A stretch of 64,000 nt of DNA from Neocallimastix lanati (nom. inval.) (GCA_016946835.1 JACVTC010000024.1:752501-816500), one strand, 5' to 3'. Positions 41,121 to 53,913 are shown, numbered from the stretch's first letter. A program made the numbers and translations. The notes: generated from the sequence alone by a model not told the origin.

Positions 41121-41159
<39 letters not shown>

Positions 41160-41480
41160 CTTTTTATATTTTTAATTCATTTTAATTATTATCATTTATT
41201 CATTTACTTATTATTTTTATTAATTATTAATTATTAATTATTGTATTTTATTTATTATTCTTTTTTTTTTTTTTTTTATTTTTATTTTTATTTTATTTTA
41301 TATTTATTTATTTATTTTTTTTTTTATTTTAATTTTTTATTTTTATTTTTATTTATTATTTTTTTTTTATTTTATTTTTATTATTTTTTTTTTTTTTAAA
41401 AAATTTTATTCAATATTTATAAATAATAAATAATTGTATTTTATATAAATGGTACATTCAAAATCATTATTATTACTTAA

Positions 41481-41512
<32 letters not shown>

Positions 41513-41626
41513 CTATAATAGTTAATTTTTATATGAATATTTTAATATGAAATTTAAGCAAGATATTTTTTTTTTATTTTATTCATATTTTCTTTTTATT
41601 TAAAAATAATAAAAAAAAAATTAAAT

Positions 41627-42694
41627 TTATTTGAATTTTTCAATTCTTCTATTAGCATAATTAATTTTACTGTTAGCGGTTTCAACAGCTGGAGCTAATT
41701 CGTTAGTAATGAATTCATTTTGATCATTGATAGTCTTGTTCATAGAAAGTGCCATCATCTTTAATCTTTGAACACCAATAGAAGCCTTATCTAAGTTTTC
41801 TTCAATTTCTTGTGCAGCAGCATGATCCTTATTATAGTTGTATAATCTACCTTGAGCAGATGGTGGTGGTTCATTACCCTTCTTTCCTCTTTTTTTACCC
41901 TTACTGTTATCTGGTAATGGTTCACCATTGTAATTAAGAGCATTATCGAGATCTTGTTGAATTCTTTGAGCATTTTGGGCACTTTTAGTCTTAGCTTCTT
42001 CTTCACGACGAGCCATTTTATCATTTAATTTTTGATTCTTCTTTTCCTTTCTCTTCTTAGAAGAAAAGTCAAATACTGGTAAGAAGAAGGCTCTATTATA
42101 TTTCTTTAATTCGGTAGCATGTTGATTAGCTCTGTCAGTTTTATCATTAATATTTTTAGCCTTGGCATGAATATTATGTAATCTTTCTATTTATTTCAAA
42201 ATTATTATTATTATTATTATTATTATTTTTAAGGTATATTTATATAATTTTATACAATTATAATTATTAGGATTTTATTATTTATTAATATATTAATATA
42301 TTAATATATTTATATATTTATATATTTATTACTATTTTTTATTTATCTATTTATTTTATTATATTAATTTTTTTTTTTAAAAAAATTAAAAATATTATAA
42401 ATTTCTTAATTTACCATCACTTTCAGCAAGTAAATTCATATTTTGAATACCAATTTGTTCGGTTTGGTCAAGTTTCTTTAAAATATTACGACTTGTGGCA
42501 AGAGTATCATCCATAACGGCATCAGTTTGTTGCTTATAATACATAGCTTCTTCTTCTTCATTATTGAAACGATTTTGATTGTAATCATCGTAACTATTAT
42601 TGTAACTGTTACCGGAACTCCAATTTGAAGTACCGAGATTATCATTACCTTGATTTTGGTTTCTTCTGGATTTTGGAACGTAACGAGATGACAT
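41627..42694 (-). CDS. SEC9-like: SNAP-25/Sec9-type Qb,Qc-SNARE
   Basis: Two exons, 42,415-42,694 and 41,627-42,186, joined in frame over a 228-base GT-AG intron; 279 residues. Family knowledge: this class contributes two helices to the plasma-membrane SNARE bundle that drives exocytosis. The N-terminus is disordered and Asn/Ser-rich (1-45). The Qb SNARE motif runs about 53-115 (ILKKLDQTEQIGIQNMNLLA, then ESDERLHNI). A linker contains RAFFLPVFDF and a basic stretch SSKKRKEKK. The Qc motif runs about 217-276 (EENLDKASIGVQRLKMMAL, then DQNEFITNELAP). Q249 fits the central Gln of the Qc motif. In the Qb motif the matching residue is Ser92. There are no cysteines, so membrane attachment would rely on the partner syntaxin, as in Sec9. 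It is the only member of the fusion machinery in the window. Confidence 0.9.
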
Positions 42695-44060
42695 TTTTTA
42701 TTTTTATTATTATTATTTATATATACTGAAGAATGTTCAATAAATTTATTTATTTATTTATTTTTTTTATTACAATTTATGTATTATTTTTAAGAATTTA
42801 AAGATAAATAAAAATAAAAGTCAAATTTCAGAGTAAAGAATGATATAAAATAACTTTTATTTTTATTATAAAATTAAATTTTTATCTTTATTTTGGTTAA
42901 TTCAATTATTTACATTATATAATTAATATATAATATAAAGATTCAAAATAATAATTTCGTTTATAGTTGTTTATTGATTTATTTTTGTGAAATGATTTAG
43001 TATTTTTTTTTTACATTTCAATATTATTATTTATTAATAATGAAATTATTTTATATTTTTTTTTTTTCATCATAACATTATTATTTATTTATTTGAATTT
43101 TTTTTGTAATTATTTCAGGTATTGCAGTAAAATAATATTTATTTACATATATATGATTATTATGAAATATTTTTTAAAAAAAAAAAAAAAGATAATTAGA
43201 ACTAATTTTTTATTTATTATATCAAAGAATTGTTAATTTAATATATTAATATATTTGATTATAGTTTCTATCTTTGCTTTATTTATTATTTGTTATTATT
43301 ATTACCTTATTTTTTTTTATTTTATCTTGATTTTTTAATCTTTATAAATGTTTACTTTATTTAAAGAGAAAAAAAATATATATATATTTATTTATTTTAT
43401 CTTTAAATACTATAAATATAGTAAACTTTTATATTATTTTCACCAATTTCAATATATTATAAAGAGGCATTAATATATTAAATATTTATTATTTATTTAT
43501 TTTTTATTTAAATATTAATATAAAGGTACTAATATTTAATTTACATTATACACATATTAAAATATAAGGTAATATATTATTTCATTTTTTAAATTATTTT
43601 TTTCCAATAATTTTTTCGAATTAAAAAATGTTAGGAAAAATAGAAAATAAAAAATTTATACGAATAATGAATTTAATGTTTGAACACTTGTGAATTTTAT
43701 ATATAAAAAAATATTATTATTAATTATATATTGATAATTATTAAATATATTCAAAATGTTTCTAATAAAAAAAAACATAAATAAGAATGTTTTAAAACCA
43801 ATTTTCATTATGTATTATTAAATATCCGCAAAATAAAAACAAAACAAATACATTAAATTTATAAAAATATAATTTAATTTAAAAAATGTCAATAATTAAT
43901 ATATTACACGTGAAATACATGTTATTTTATGATAAATAATAATTAAATTTATATTATTTTCATGAATTGAATTTAATTATAAATAAGATAAAAATATGAA
44001 TTTAATATAATTTTTGTAATTACCATATTATTAAATAAATATTTTTACCTAAATTTATTA
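42695..44060. other. A+T-rich intergenic region upstream of the SNARE gene
   Basis: No gene or clear regulatory site could be supported. It contains T-runs and TTTATTTA-like words only. Confidence 0.5.
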
Positions 44061-44450
44061 CCATGTTGGTTCAGTCGGTTAGGACAATACAGGTTATTGT
44101 AGTGGTCGTGGTCCGACATGGCACCAAATAAGCATTGAGGTTTTCTATCCTGGGATATCAATCAACCACAGTAGTATCCAAAAGGCTTTTCCTTGGTTGC
44201 TTATTCACCCAATCCTGACATGGGTCTTGATGATATCTCCGGATAATTCTATAGGAATTATGAGGGACAAATTCCAACACGCCAATGATTATGATGACAC
44301 CCACTGGAGTGGATTGAGTTGTATCGGTTCCGATGCTCATGGTTAATGGATATATATGTAGGAATATATAAGGAATTCAGCTCCGAACAGATGTGTAACG
44401 ACATGTTGTAAGCAACGACGCTGTACTGGTATACTCATTATGTGTATGTC
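44061..44450. mobile_element. Compact GC-richer island: LTR- or SINE-like relic
   Basis: About 390 bases of balanced composition in a desert on both sides. The left edge (44,061-44,121) folds on paper: CCATGTTGG pairs with CCGACATGG (nine pairs, one G-T), enclosing ACAATA-CAGGT-TATTGT. TGGTTCAGTCGG at 44,067-44,078 fits a polymerase III A-box, and GGTCCGACATGG at 44,110 is a weak B-box, as in tRNA-derived SINEs. Alternatively the TGTTGG start and an ACGACA or CAACGA end suit a solo LTR; a dead Ty3/gypsy fragment lies 4 kb away. The short open frame on the minus strand (44,158-44,340) is not convincing. No flanking target duplication was found. Confidence 0.4.
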
Positions 44451-45493
44451 TATGTATTTTTTTTTTTTTTTATTCAATATTATTATATTTTATATTTTAT
44501 ATATATAATATTACAGTTTTTTGAAACCAAAAATTTGCAATAAAAACAAAATTAAATATTAAAATAGATATAAGAATAAAAAAACGAATAATTTTTTTCT
44601 TCCTATATTTTTTTTTTAAAAAGTAATTAATTATAAATATATTATATGATTATTTATGAATATGTTGCATTTCCGAACGTGGCTTTAAAATAAAACTAAT
44701 TCGAAAAATTAACGCCTCACATTTTTATTTTTTTTTTTTAAATAATTGTTTAATATAAATTAATTTTTTTTTTTATATTAAATAAATAAACAAAATAAAT
44801 AAACAATAAATAAAATTAATTATAAAATATTAAATTAAATAAATAATAAATTATAAAAAAATTAAATATATTTTATTTTTAACCATTAAAGATGGAAAAA
44901 AAATTCAAAAAATTGAAAAAAAGTGAAACAAATAGAGGAAAAGAACATCATAAATAAAAAATATATTTATATAGTTAAAATTAAATATTATTGAATAAAA
45001 TTATTTTATCAAAAAATATTAGAGTATATCTTTAAAATAAATATTTATTAAATATTTATTTGTTTTATATAATTTAAGCCACTTTTATATGAACGGTTTA
45101 TTCAAGTATGCCATATATAATATAAAGTTACATTTCGCACTTCATATTATAAGTACGTATTTTTAAATTAAAATATTATTTCAATGTTAATTTTTATCAT
45201 GCCACAATTAAGTAAAATTTTTATTAATATTTACGCCATATAATTTTAATTAATTTTATTTATCCATTAAAAATTTTTAATTTAGGAAAAAAAAAAAAAG
45301 ATATTAATATTTTATTGGTTTAATATTTTTATTAAAAAAAGGACATAAAAGAGAAGAAAAAAAAAATATAAATAGTCGAACAAAAAATTTCGTTTTTCAA
45401 AACAGTAAATTTTCATTATAAAGTGTTAATTAAAATTTAAAGTAAAAAATTAATTAAAATTTTGTGTTAATAGTTAATATTAATTTATTAAAA
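44451..45493. other. A+T-rich intergenic region
   Basis: No gene is supported. A T-run follows the island at 44,458-44,472, and A+T simple sequence continues to the next gene. The last 130 bases form the presumed 5' region of the two-domain gene. Confidence 0.5.
45367..45375 (+). promoter_or_regulatory. TATA-box candidate
   Basis: TATAAATAG is a full TATA-box match 119 bases before the ATG at 45,494. In sequence this A+T-rich such words arise by chance, so only the position and the trailing G make it worth listing. Confidence 0.3.
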
Positions 45494-46516
45494 ATGAAAC
45501 TTGATCAAGATGATTTAATAAAAATAGTATATGAACAAATTGAAGAATTAGATAAAGAAAAAAAGGATCATTATGAAAATAATAAAAAATTATCAGTTAC
45601 TTATAAAAAAGATTATATGACTAAACAAATGCTATATTATGATTTTTCAAAAGAATTACCAAGTAATTTAGATGTATCAGGTCTTTCTGGTATTGAAGAT
45701 TGGGGAAGATGGAGTGATGGCCCAGTTGTTGAGTTTAAATTTTATTACCTTCCTATGAATAAAGAAGAGGATTTAATTTTAAAATTTTATATCCGCCCTT
45801 TTGTTTACCACTTGCGTCAATACCAAACTGTTAAGATTTTTGTTAATGACAAGCATATGGATACATGGAAATATAAATTTGGACAATCATTTCCTAATAC
45901 TATTCTTGAAATACCCCGACAAATGCTGAATAATAAAGAAGATATTTTTCTTAAAATTAAATTTGAAATTGAAAATCCAGTTTCTCCTATAGAATTAAAT
46001 TATAATGAAGATGAAAGAAAAATAGGTATTGGTTTTATGAATATTAGTATTGATAAAAAGATACGGGACTATGACTTTTCAAAAGAATTACCTAGTAATT
46101 TAGTTGTATCGGGTCTATCTGGTATTGAACATTGGGGAAGGTGGAGCGATAGCTCTGTTGTTGAATTTGAACTTTCAAACCTTCCTATTAATGATTTAAT
46201 TTTAAAATTTGATACTATAGCTTATCTTACAAATAAGCAACAGAATCAAATTGTTAGTGTATTTATTAATTATGTAAAATATAAAACGTGGAATTATAAA
46301 GAAAACCAAGTCTTACCTAATACAACTTTAAAAATTCCTCAACAAATATTGAATGAAAATAAGGGCCATCTTTATATTAGGTTTGAATTTGAAAATCAAA
46401 TTTTTTCTCCTTTTGAATTAGGTCATAGTTTCGATACAAGAAGATTAGGTATTGGTTTTAAGAAACTTATTATTACTGAAATTAATGATCCTTATGCAAA
46501 AATCATTCAAAAATAA
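45494..46516 (+). CDS. Protein with two tandem GLSxxExWGRWSD domains
   Basis: Single exon, 340 residues. The frame also runs upstream, but 45,494 is the first ATG. After a charged N-terminal helix (1-45) come two homologous domains of about 130 residues, roughly 48-177 and 183-330. Each opens with YDFSKELPSNL and GLSGIE(D/H)WGRWSD (63-75 and 197-209), has a central strand-rich part with PNT and IP(R/Q)Q, and closes with SP-x-EL and RR/RK-x-x-GIGF. The same signature (GLS...E.WGRWSD, SPxELG, LGIGF) occurs, to my recollection, as an accessory beta-rich domain of bacterial membrane glycosyltransferases (DUF7024-like). Here it stands alone, without catalytic domain, signal peptide or membrane segment. 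Acquisition from a bacterium followed by duplication is the likely history (inference). Role unknown; a sugar- or lipid-linked ligand is a guess. Confidence 0.75.
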   Translation: MKLDQDDLIKIVYEQIEELDKEKKDHYENNKKLSVTYKKDYMTKQMLYYDFSKELPSNLDVSGLSGIEDWGRWSDGPVVEFKFYYLPMNKEEDLILKFYIRPFVYHLRQYQTVKIFVNDKHMDTWKYKFGQSFPNTILEIPRQMLNNKEDIFLKIKFEIENPVSPIELNYNEDERKIGIGFMNISIDKKIRDYDFSKELPSNLVVSGLSGIEHWGRWSDSSVVEFELSNLPINDLILKFDTIAYLTNKQQNQIVSVFINYVKYKTWNYKENQVLPNTTLKIPQQILNENKGHLYIRFEFENQIFSPFELGHSFDTRRLGIGFKKLIITEINDPYAKIIQK

Positions 46517-48329
46517 AAAATATATATATATATATAAAATAAAAATAAATATTTATTAAAGTATTTTCATTTTATTTCTTGTGTTTTTGAATAATTAATA
46601 TGAAAAACCATTTATAAAAATTTTTAAATAAAAAAAGAAATTTTTTAAAAAAAGATAAAAAGGTATGTAATAAATTTAAATAAAAAAAAAATTTTTTTTT
46701 TTTCAACTTTAACTAATTATCGAAAATAAAAAGATAAAAATAAGAATGAATTTAAAAACTGGATTCTTTTATTATATCATAAAATTTAAAAAATTCATAA
46801 ATTATATCCTATTAAAAATGTTTAAATGCATAAATATACTATATTATTAAGTGATAAAACTGAAAAATAAAACCAATTTTTTTTTTTTTAATTTATTAAT
46901 ATTTTATTATTATAAGAATAATAATTTAATAAAAATTGGTTTCATTTTATTATATATAAGCAAATCAATATTTCCAACAATTTCATTAAGACGATTATTT
47001 TTTCTGGAAAGCAAATGTTGCTTTTTCTGTATCAAATTTAAGCATTCTATCTGGTTTAAGTCTCAAGCGTCATGGAAATGTATATACATTATTACCTATT
47101 TCATAGTAAAGATATAATTTACAATTTATTTTAGATAATAATATTATTTAACATATGTTAATATTATTATATCTTTTTTTTTTTAATCCCTCTTTTTATT
47201 ACTATAAATTGTTTAATTTATAATAATAAAAAGAATTCGCATTCGATAATTATGTCAAATCATACTAATATATTTTATTATATAAAGGTGTTACTATATC
47301 TAAATTTAATAATTATATTTTTTACTTCTAATATTTCAAATGAAATACTTATTTATATATATTTATTTATTATTTATTATTTCAATATATATATTGTTTA
47401 TTTATTTATTAATATATTTATATACTTATTTTAAATATTTTAAATGTTAGTTTTATTTCATTTATTATTTTGTATTGAAAAAAATAGGAATACTACCTAA
47501 TAAATTAAATAAAAATTAAAATTAGTTGATTACAATATTTAAAGAAAATGGTCATCTATAATTTACAATGAAATATTGAAATAATAAAATTATTAAAATG
47601 ACCAATAAATTATTATTTAATTTGATTTTATTGCACTGGAAGGATTATCTATCTACTTTTTGTATTTGAAAAACGTAAAATTTGAAATAATACTATTATG
47701 ATGATTAATAACTTTCATCAAATTTACATTAAAAACTTTTTGTATGAAATTAATAATTATATTATATATTTAATATTAATTGGAAAATTTTATTTAACAT
47801 TAATTATTAAATAAGATTTACCATATTTTTGAATAATTTTTCAACATTATATTATCATTAATAGTTGTGGTTATTTAAACATTTTAGTTTTATAATAATT
47901 AAAAATATGAAATTTAATTACTTTTTAACAACTATTTATGTTGCACAAAGAAAATTTTTTAAAGTTTTATTTTAGGTCATAACATTTTTTTTTTTTTTTT
48001 TTAAAGAAGAATTTAATAATTAATGTTTTTAATATTAATAAATAATATCTTGACCATAATCAATTGTAATTTTAAGGTGAATTTTCCATTTACTTATAGT
48101 AGAAATTAAATTAAAATTATTTTTAGTAAAAAAAAAAATTAATAATAATAATATAAAATCCAAAATTTTTATTTTTTTTAAATAAATCAAAATTAAAATC
48201 TGTTTTGTAATAATTTAACAAATAATGGTTCAGATACAATCATATATATGATATTTTATTTATTTTTAAATAGTACTGAAAATGAATTTTTTGATCATGT
48301 AAATAATTTCAATGAAGAAGAAGATTAAA

Positions 48330-48690
48330 TTTAGGATTTCTCTAAAGAAGTTTATTCGAAGCTTTTAAAAAAGAAAAATGCTAATAGTCTACCTTTCCAT
48401 AGATTTATGAATTATAAAATAGTTCTCTGAAAGGATACTACTTTACATTATGGTCCAATTTGCTCACTTTCAGAAGAAGAAAAGTATTAAAAAAATATAT
48501 ATAGAAAATTTAAAAAGAAAAAGGTTTTATTTTTCTTTCATGATCTCTTTCTGGCTTTCCAGTATTGTTTCAAAAGAAGAAAAACAGCTCCTAAGATTAT
48601 TCATCGATTATATGTAAGGCTTAATGCAGTGATTATTAGAAATTCCCTACCTAAAATTACATATGATAATAAAGATACTTTATAAATATT
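48330..48690 (+). mobile_element. Ty3/gypsy reverse transcriptase relic
   Basis: Read on the plus strand with stops and frameshifts. DFSKEVYSKLLKKKNANSLP, then FHRFMNYKIVL and LHYGPICSLSEEEK, follow the canonical start of a Ty3/gypsy RT (FSKE...LPPHRxxDHxIxL...PxGPIYSLSxEE). Further on, GFPVLF-like, KKKK and RLNAVIIRNSLPKITYD match the VLFVKKKDG and YRGLNxxTxKNxYPLP motifs. Similarity ends near 48,690, before the catalytic YxDD box. The element is dead and strongly truncated. Confidence 0.75.
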
Positions 48691-50359
48691 TAAGATTATT
48701 ATAGGCATTTAATGAAATTATTTTTAAATAAAGATAAATATATAAAAGAATAATAGTAAAGGTTCTATATATTACTTAAATAACTCAAAAATATATCTTT
48801 AATTGAAATCTTATGTATAAGTTATATAAAATATTTATGTTAAATATTCATGTTAAATGACAAATATGTAAAAAATTATAAAAAAAAAAGTACAAATATT
48901 ATCTTAATAAAAAAAGATGAATATGTAAGAAATTTTTGAATGATTTATATCTTAACAGTATATATATTCATTTAAACTTTTCATTCGAAATAATAAATTT
49001 TCATCCTCTATCCTTCGATTACACGAGTAATTGAAGTTTTACTTGGTTTTCCTTTATCCTTAATATGCTTTTGAATTATTAATAATTAACTTCTATTAAA
49101 ATATTATGCTTTAAGATAGAGAAAAACTCTGCTTAATTTTTTTTTTAAAAAAAAAAAAATAAAAAAATACCTAAAATTTTAATATTTAATATAATAATAT
49201 GATTGAGTTATTCTGCTATTTATCTGTTGACTTGGTAGTATCTTAACAAAGAATATATTAACAATATATGTTTTAATATTATTATATATTGTTTTTATTT
49301 ATTAATAGTGAACAAACAGTGAACAGGTTTATTTTTGTATATAAAGAGCATAGCTTTTATTTATATATATATAGCAATAATAATTTTTTTTTTTTTTTAA
49401 AATAAATTATAATAAATGTTCAATTCAAATATTAAAACTCAATAATAAAATAGTTAAAATTAGAAAACGATTACTATAAAAAGAGAAATTGATTAAAAAA
49501 ATATCATATTTTTATTTTTTACTATATATGTTTAGTTAAGAATATATTCTATATTGAGAGTAATAATTAGAAAAAGAATATTGTAAAAAATAAAATTAAT
49601 AATTAAGTAAATTGTAATAAGGATCAAATATGATTATACAAAGAAAATTTTTTTTCCATTTATTTTAACAATATTCGATATTATTTTTCAGTCAACTATT
49701 TTTTAAAGATTTTTTAAAAATACTTTTTTTAAAATATATATATATATATACATAAATATCGTGAAGTGAAGTTTTATAACAGCATTAGAAAATGATATCT
49801 ATAATTAAAAGAAATATTCCCAAAGTTGTTACGTTCTTTTTTTAGGGGTAATTTTATTTTAGTTAATATATTATTTTGTAAAGATATTACCAAATCAACA
49901 AATAAATAACAATACCAGTAACTCTGGATATGAAAACTTGATTATAAGGGAAGGAAAAATTATGGTGATTCATGATACACTAAATCATGATTACAATGAT
50001 TTTGATAATAAAACAAATATTTTAAAAATATATATATATATATATTCTTTGTTAAATATTACAAATAATAAATAATAAAAAATGAATAATAATTAATATT
50101 CATGTTAATAATTGATATTTAAAAAGTAATAAAAATAATAATTTAAAATTTCTTAGTAAAAATAAAATAATTTTTTTTTTTTTTTTTAAAAAAAAAAAGG
50201 AAACAAAATTTTTAAAAAATATCTATTTTTATGTAAAAAATTTAAATTTTTATTAAAAATTAGAAAGGTTAAACTTTAACTCTGTTCTTTCTTTCTTTTA
50301 ATATATATATATATATATTAATAATAATAGCTATAATTTTTTTTTTATATTTAAAATAT

Positions 50360-50570
50360 TTAATCTGTACTTTAGTTGCTTTATTAATATCATTATGCGC
50401 CATATTCAACTAAATATTCAATAAATTTTTCATTTTTATCTATACATGCATATAAAAATAGAGTTAAATATTTTCATATTTTTTTATTTATATCTTTTCC
50501 ACATTCAACTAAGTATTTAACAATTGCTTCATTTTCACTTTTACATAAAGTGATAATAAAACATTTTCAA
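50360..50570 (-). pseudogene. Ankyrin-repeat relic
   Basis: On the minus strand ITLCKSENEAIVKYLVECGK and DINKK form one ankyrin repeat. After an in-frame TGA comes a second, LFLYACIDKNEKFIEYLVEY with G-A. One frameshift later NDINKATKVQI starts a third. This is the standard alternation of TPLHxAxxxGNxxIVKYLVExGADIN. No start codon or longer frame survives. Ankyrin proteins are abundant in gut fungi, and this is a decayed remnant of one. Confidence 0.75.
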
Positions 50571-50889
50571 TAACAATTTCTTTTTTTTTAAAGCATAATG
50601 AGATTTTTTATTTTATCAATGATACTCGATAACTTAATACATCGATAATTCATTATTTTTATTATCTGAACAACTGAATAGCATAAAAAATTATTTTTAT
50701 ATGAAATGAAGTTTATTATTATTTATTTATTTATTGTTTATTATTATTATTTATTATTAACTTTTTAATAAAAAAAAAAAAAAAAAAAAAACAGAATAAT
50801 ACTTTTATGTTTTTATTAAAACAATAAAATAAAATAAATACAAAACAAAACAAAATAAAATAAAACAAAACAAAACAAAAAAACTTTTT

Positions 50890-51010
<121 letters not shown>

Positions 51011-51228
51011 GATATTTTGCATTATTAACTTTCGTTTTTAATAAAAAATAAAATAAAATAAAATAAAATAATATATATATATATATATTGATAAATATAT
51101 AACTGTATATTTTTAAATAAAATAAATATATAAATATATAAAAACTAAATGTAATAATAAATAAATTATTATAATATATAAGAAAAAAAAAAAAATTATA
51201 CATTTAAAATATAATATAATGTAATAAT

Positions 51229-53913
51229 CTATTCTTGTTTTAATATTTCTATAACTTTAAGGAAACTATCTGTAGTGGTATCACGATTTGTTCGATTATC
51301 TTTTTTTATAGATAATGAAGTTATTCCAGGTCCATTAATTAATCCTAGATCTAAACCACTCTCAGGTTGACCCATTGGTAAGGATAGAGTAGGAAAATCT
51401 ACTAATGGGGGTGTACCTGTTGGTGATCCTAATTCACCTAGGCCAATACCTAAACTTGAATTGTGATTACCTCCACCGTTGATTAAGCCACTAGAAAAAC
51501 TGCTTGGATTAAATCCAATAGTAGGAGAAGAAAACTGTTGAGATAGCGTATTTAATTGAATAAATTGTTCTAAAATTTGTATAATCGTTGAAAATGAATT
51601 TTCAAATAAATATTTCTTTACTACGGATTTATTTTGTGGATGAAGACAAAGGAATCCAATGAATATTGCTAGATATGAAGCCAAAATGTAGTTTTCTGTC
51701 TTTACAATATTAGAATAAATCTCTACAATAATTTCTAAAAATCCTTTACTTTCTTCTGGTGGGCAGAGACAATTAAATCGACAAGGACACCATTTATTCT
51801 TCTTTGGTTTTTGACTATAACTACATGCCTTACCAAGATGTTGATCAGCAATTAAAATACGACATTTTTCATTATATTCCGTAGCATTAATTAATAAACC
51901 AATAATCAATAAAAATATATCTTGTAATTTCGTTTGTTTATTTTCTTCTAATAATGGAGAAAATTGATCTATATAAATTAAAAGAATTCTAAACAATTCT
52001 GAATATTGTTCGTCAGTTAAAATATTCATCGATGAGAAATCATGATTTTTGGTATGTTTAGATGCTCTTATATCAGCATCTTTTGCTTCATTGAAAAAGT
52101 TAATTAATACTTTGATACAATTTAAAAGAAATTGACTACATGAATCATCAATAATTTCATGATCATTATAAATAATTGTTATAAACTGATTAAGAAGTTG
52201 AATAATTAAAGTTGATATTTTAGATTTTATTGCTAACGGAAGTTCCAATTCATTTTCCTTATTAAGTAGTTCAAAAAGTTTTAAACAGGAAGTAATATTT
52301 TCTAAATATTCATAATTAATAAGGAAAGGTATATTTTTTTTTTGAGATTCTACATCCGATTTCCATTGTTGATAAGTTTTTTCAAAATAGTTTGTGTAGA
52401 TCTTTAGACGATTAGTCATAATTTCAACACATGTTAATGAAGACGATACTGTAGGTGAAGAAAGAATATTATTATCTGAAAAATCATTGGTAAAAAACAT
52501 TTGTTTTAAATCATTTTTAATATCTACTGAAGATGATGGATCTAATAGTTGTATAAGACATTTTATTGATATTAATTGAAATGAAATTGTTGTATTTTCA
52601 AAATATTCTGATTCCTCTATTACTTTCTTTATTTCTTTCATACATAATTTTTCTTTGGTATTTTTTAATTTATCTATATTAATATAATCATCTTTAATTC
52701 TTAAAAATTTTATTAATAATGGTAAGCAATTATTCTCTTGAACAATAATTTCTAAACTACCTTCATCTTGAAAGAGAGTATATATGAAATAAATTAAACA
52801 CAATTGAATTATCTATGTTTGAATATATTGATTTTTAATATTATAATATTATAATTTATTATTATTACTATTATTTCATATTTATTTATTTATTTATTTA
52901 TTAATATATTAGAATATTAATTATTTCTAATTATAAAATTTTTCTTATTTAAAATTTTATTACTTACTTTATCTTTTTCATTGGAAAGAATTTTATATAA
53001 TTGTGGAATATAACCATAGGCACGTAAATTTAAAATAAAATCGCTCTCTGATAACTTTTTACATAAGTCAATACAACTATTAAAATTATTAAAATCATAA
53101 AATAATAATAATTATAATAATAATATAAGAATTACATATTTTAAATATATATATATAAATTAAATTAAAATAATATAAAATTGAAGATATAGAAAATAAA
53201 GAAAAATAAATAAATAAATAAAATTGAAAAAAAAAAAAAAAAAAAAAAAAAAAATTATTAATATTTTTTTTATATAATTATTATTTAGTAATAAAAAATT
53301 AATTTAAATAAAAATAAAATTACCTTAATCTTTTTGCTGTTGTTGTTTGCTTTTCAGATAAACCATCCAATAAATAATCAATTTCATCCTTAAATTTCTT
53401 ATTTTCACCAAGTTCTTTAAGTTCAAATAATGATTTAACTTTCTTTTTCTTATTCTATATTTATCCATTTGAAAAATAAAATAAAATTATAAAATAAAAG
53501 ATAATAAAAAAAAAAATGAAAAATGAAAAACAAAATAAAAATATTAATTTTTATATAATAATATATAAAATAATTAATAATATTTCACAAAACTTACAAC
53601 TGAATCTATATCTTCTTCTTCACTTTCTTCGGAATCTTCAAACATTTTACTCATTGCAACATAAGGACCTTCATAAGGATCATCATTTTTAACTAAACTA
53701 CCATTACTTTGATATGTTTTTTTATAAAAATGATTACTTTTACTGTCCCCTTCATCCCCACCAGCTAAAGCTGATGAAACATCACCATCATGACCCAATC
53801 TCTTCTTCTTTTTCTTATAAAAAAGAATAGGTACATTGACACTACTTCCATCTAAAAGCTTAATTTCAGAATTTATAACTATAATAAATATTTAATTTAA
53901 ATATACATTTTAA

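Larger units (their letters stand above)
38622..41626. other. A+T-rich intergenic region
   Basis: No intact gene. It includes long T and A runs near 40,706-40,731, 40,780-40,830 and 41,127-41,155, the relic at 40,190-40,560 and the minisatellite at 40,861-41,055. A short higher-complexity patch near 39,625-39,735 was not identified. Confidence 0.5.

Noticed and set aside
44061-44121. Possible tRNA gene
   Set aside because: The enclosed fold is only about 60 bases, lacks an anticodon arm and has a poor B-box, so it is listed as an element candidate instead.
45464-45493. Start of the two-domain protein at 45,464
   Set aside because: That codon is GTG; the first ATG in frame is at 45,494.
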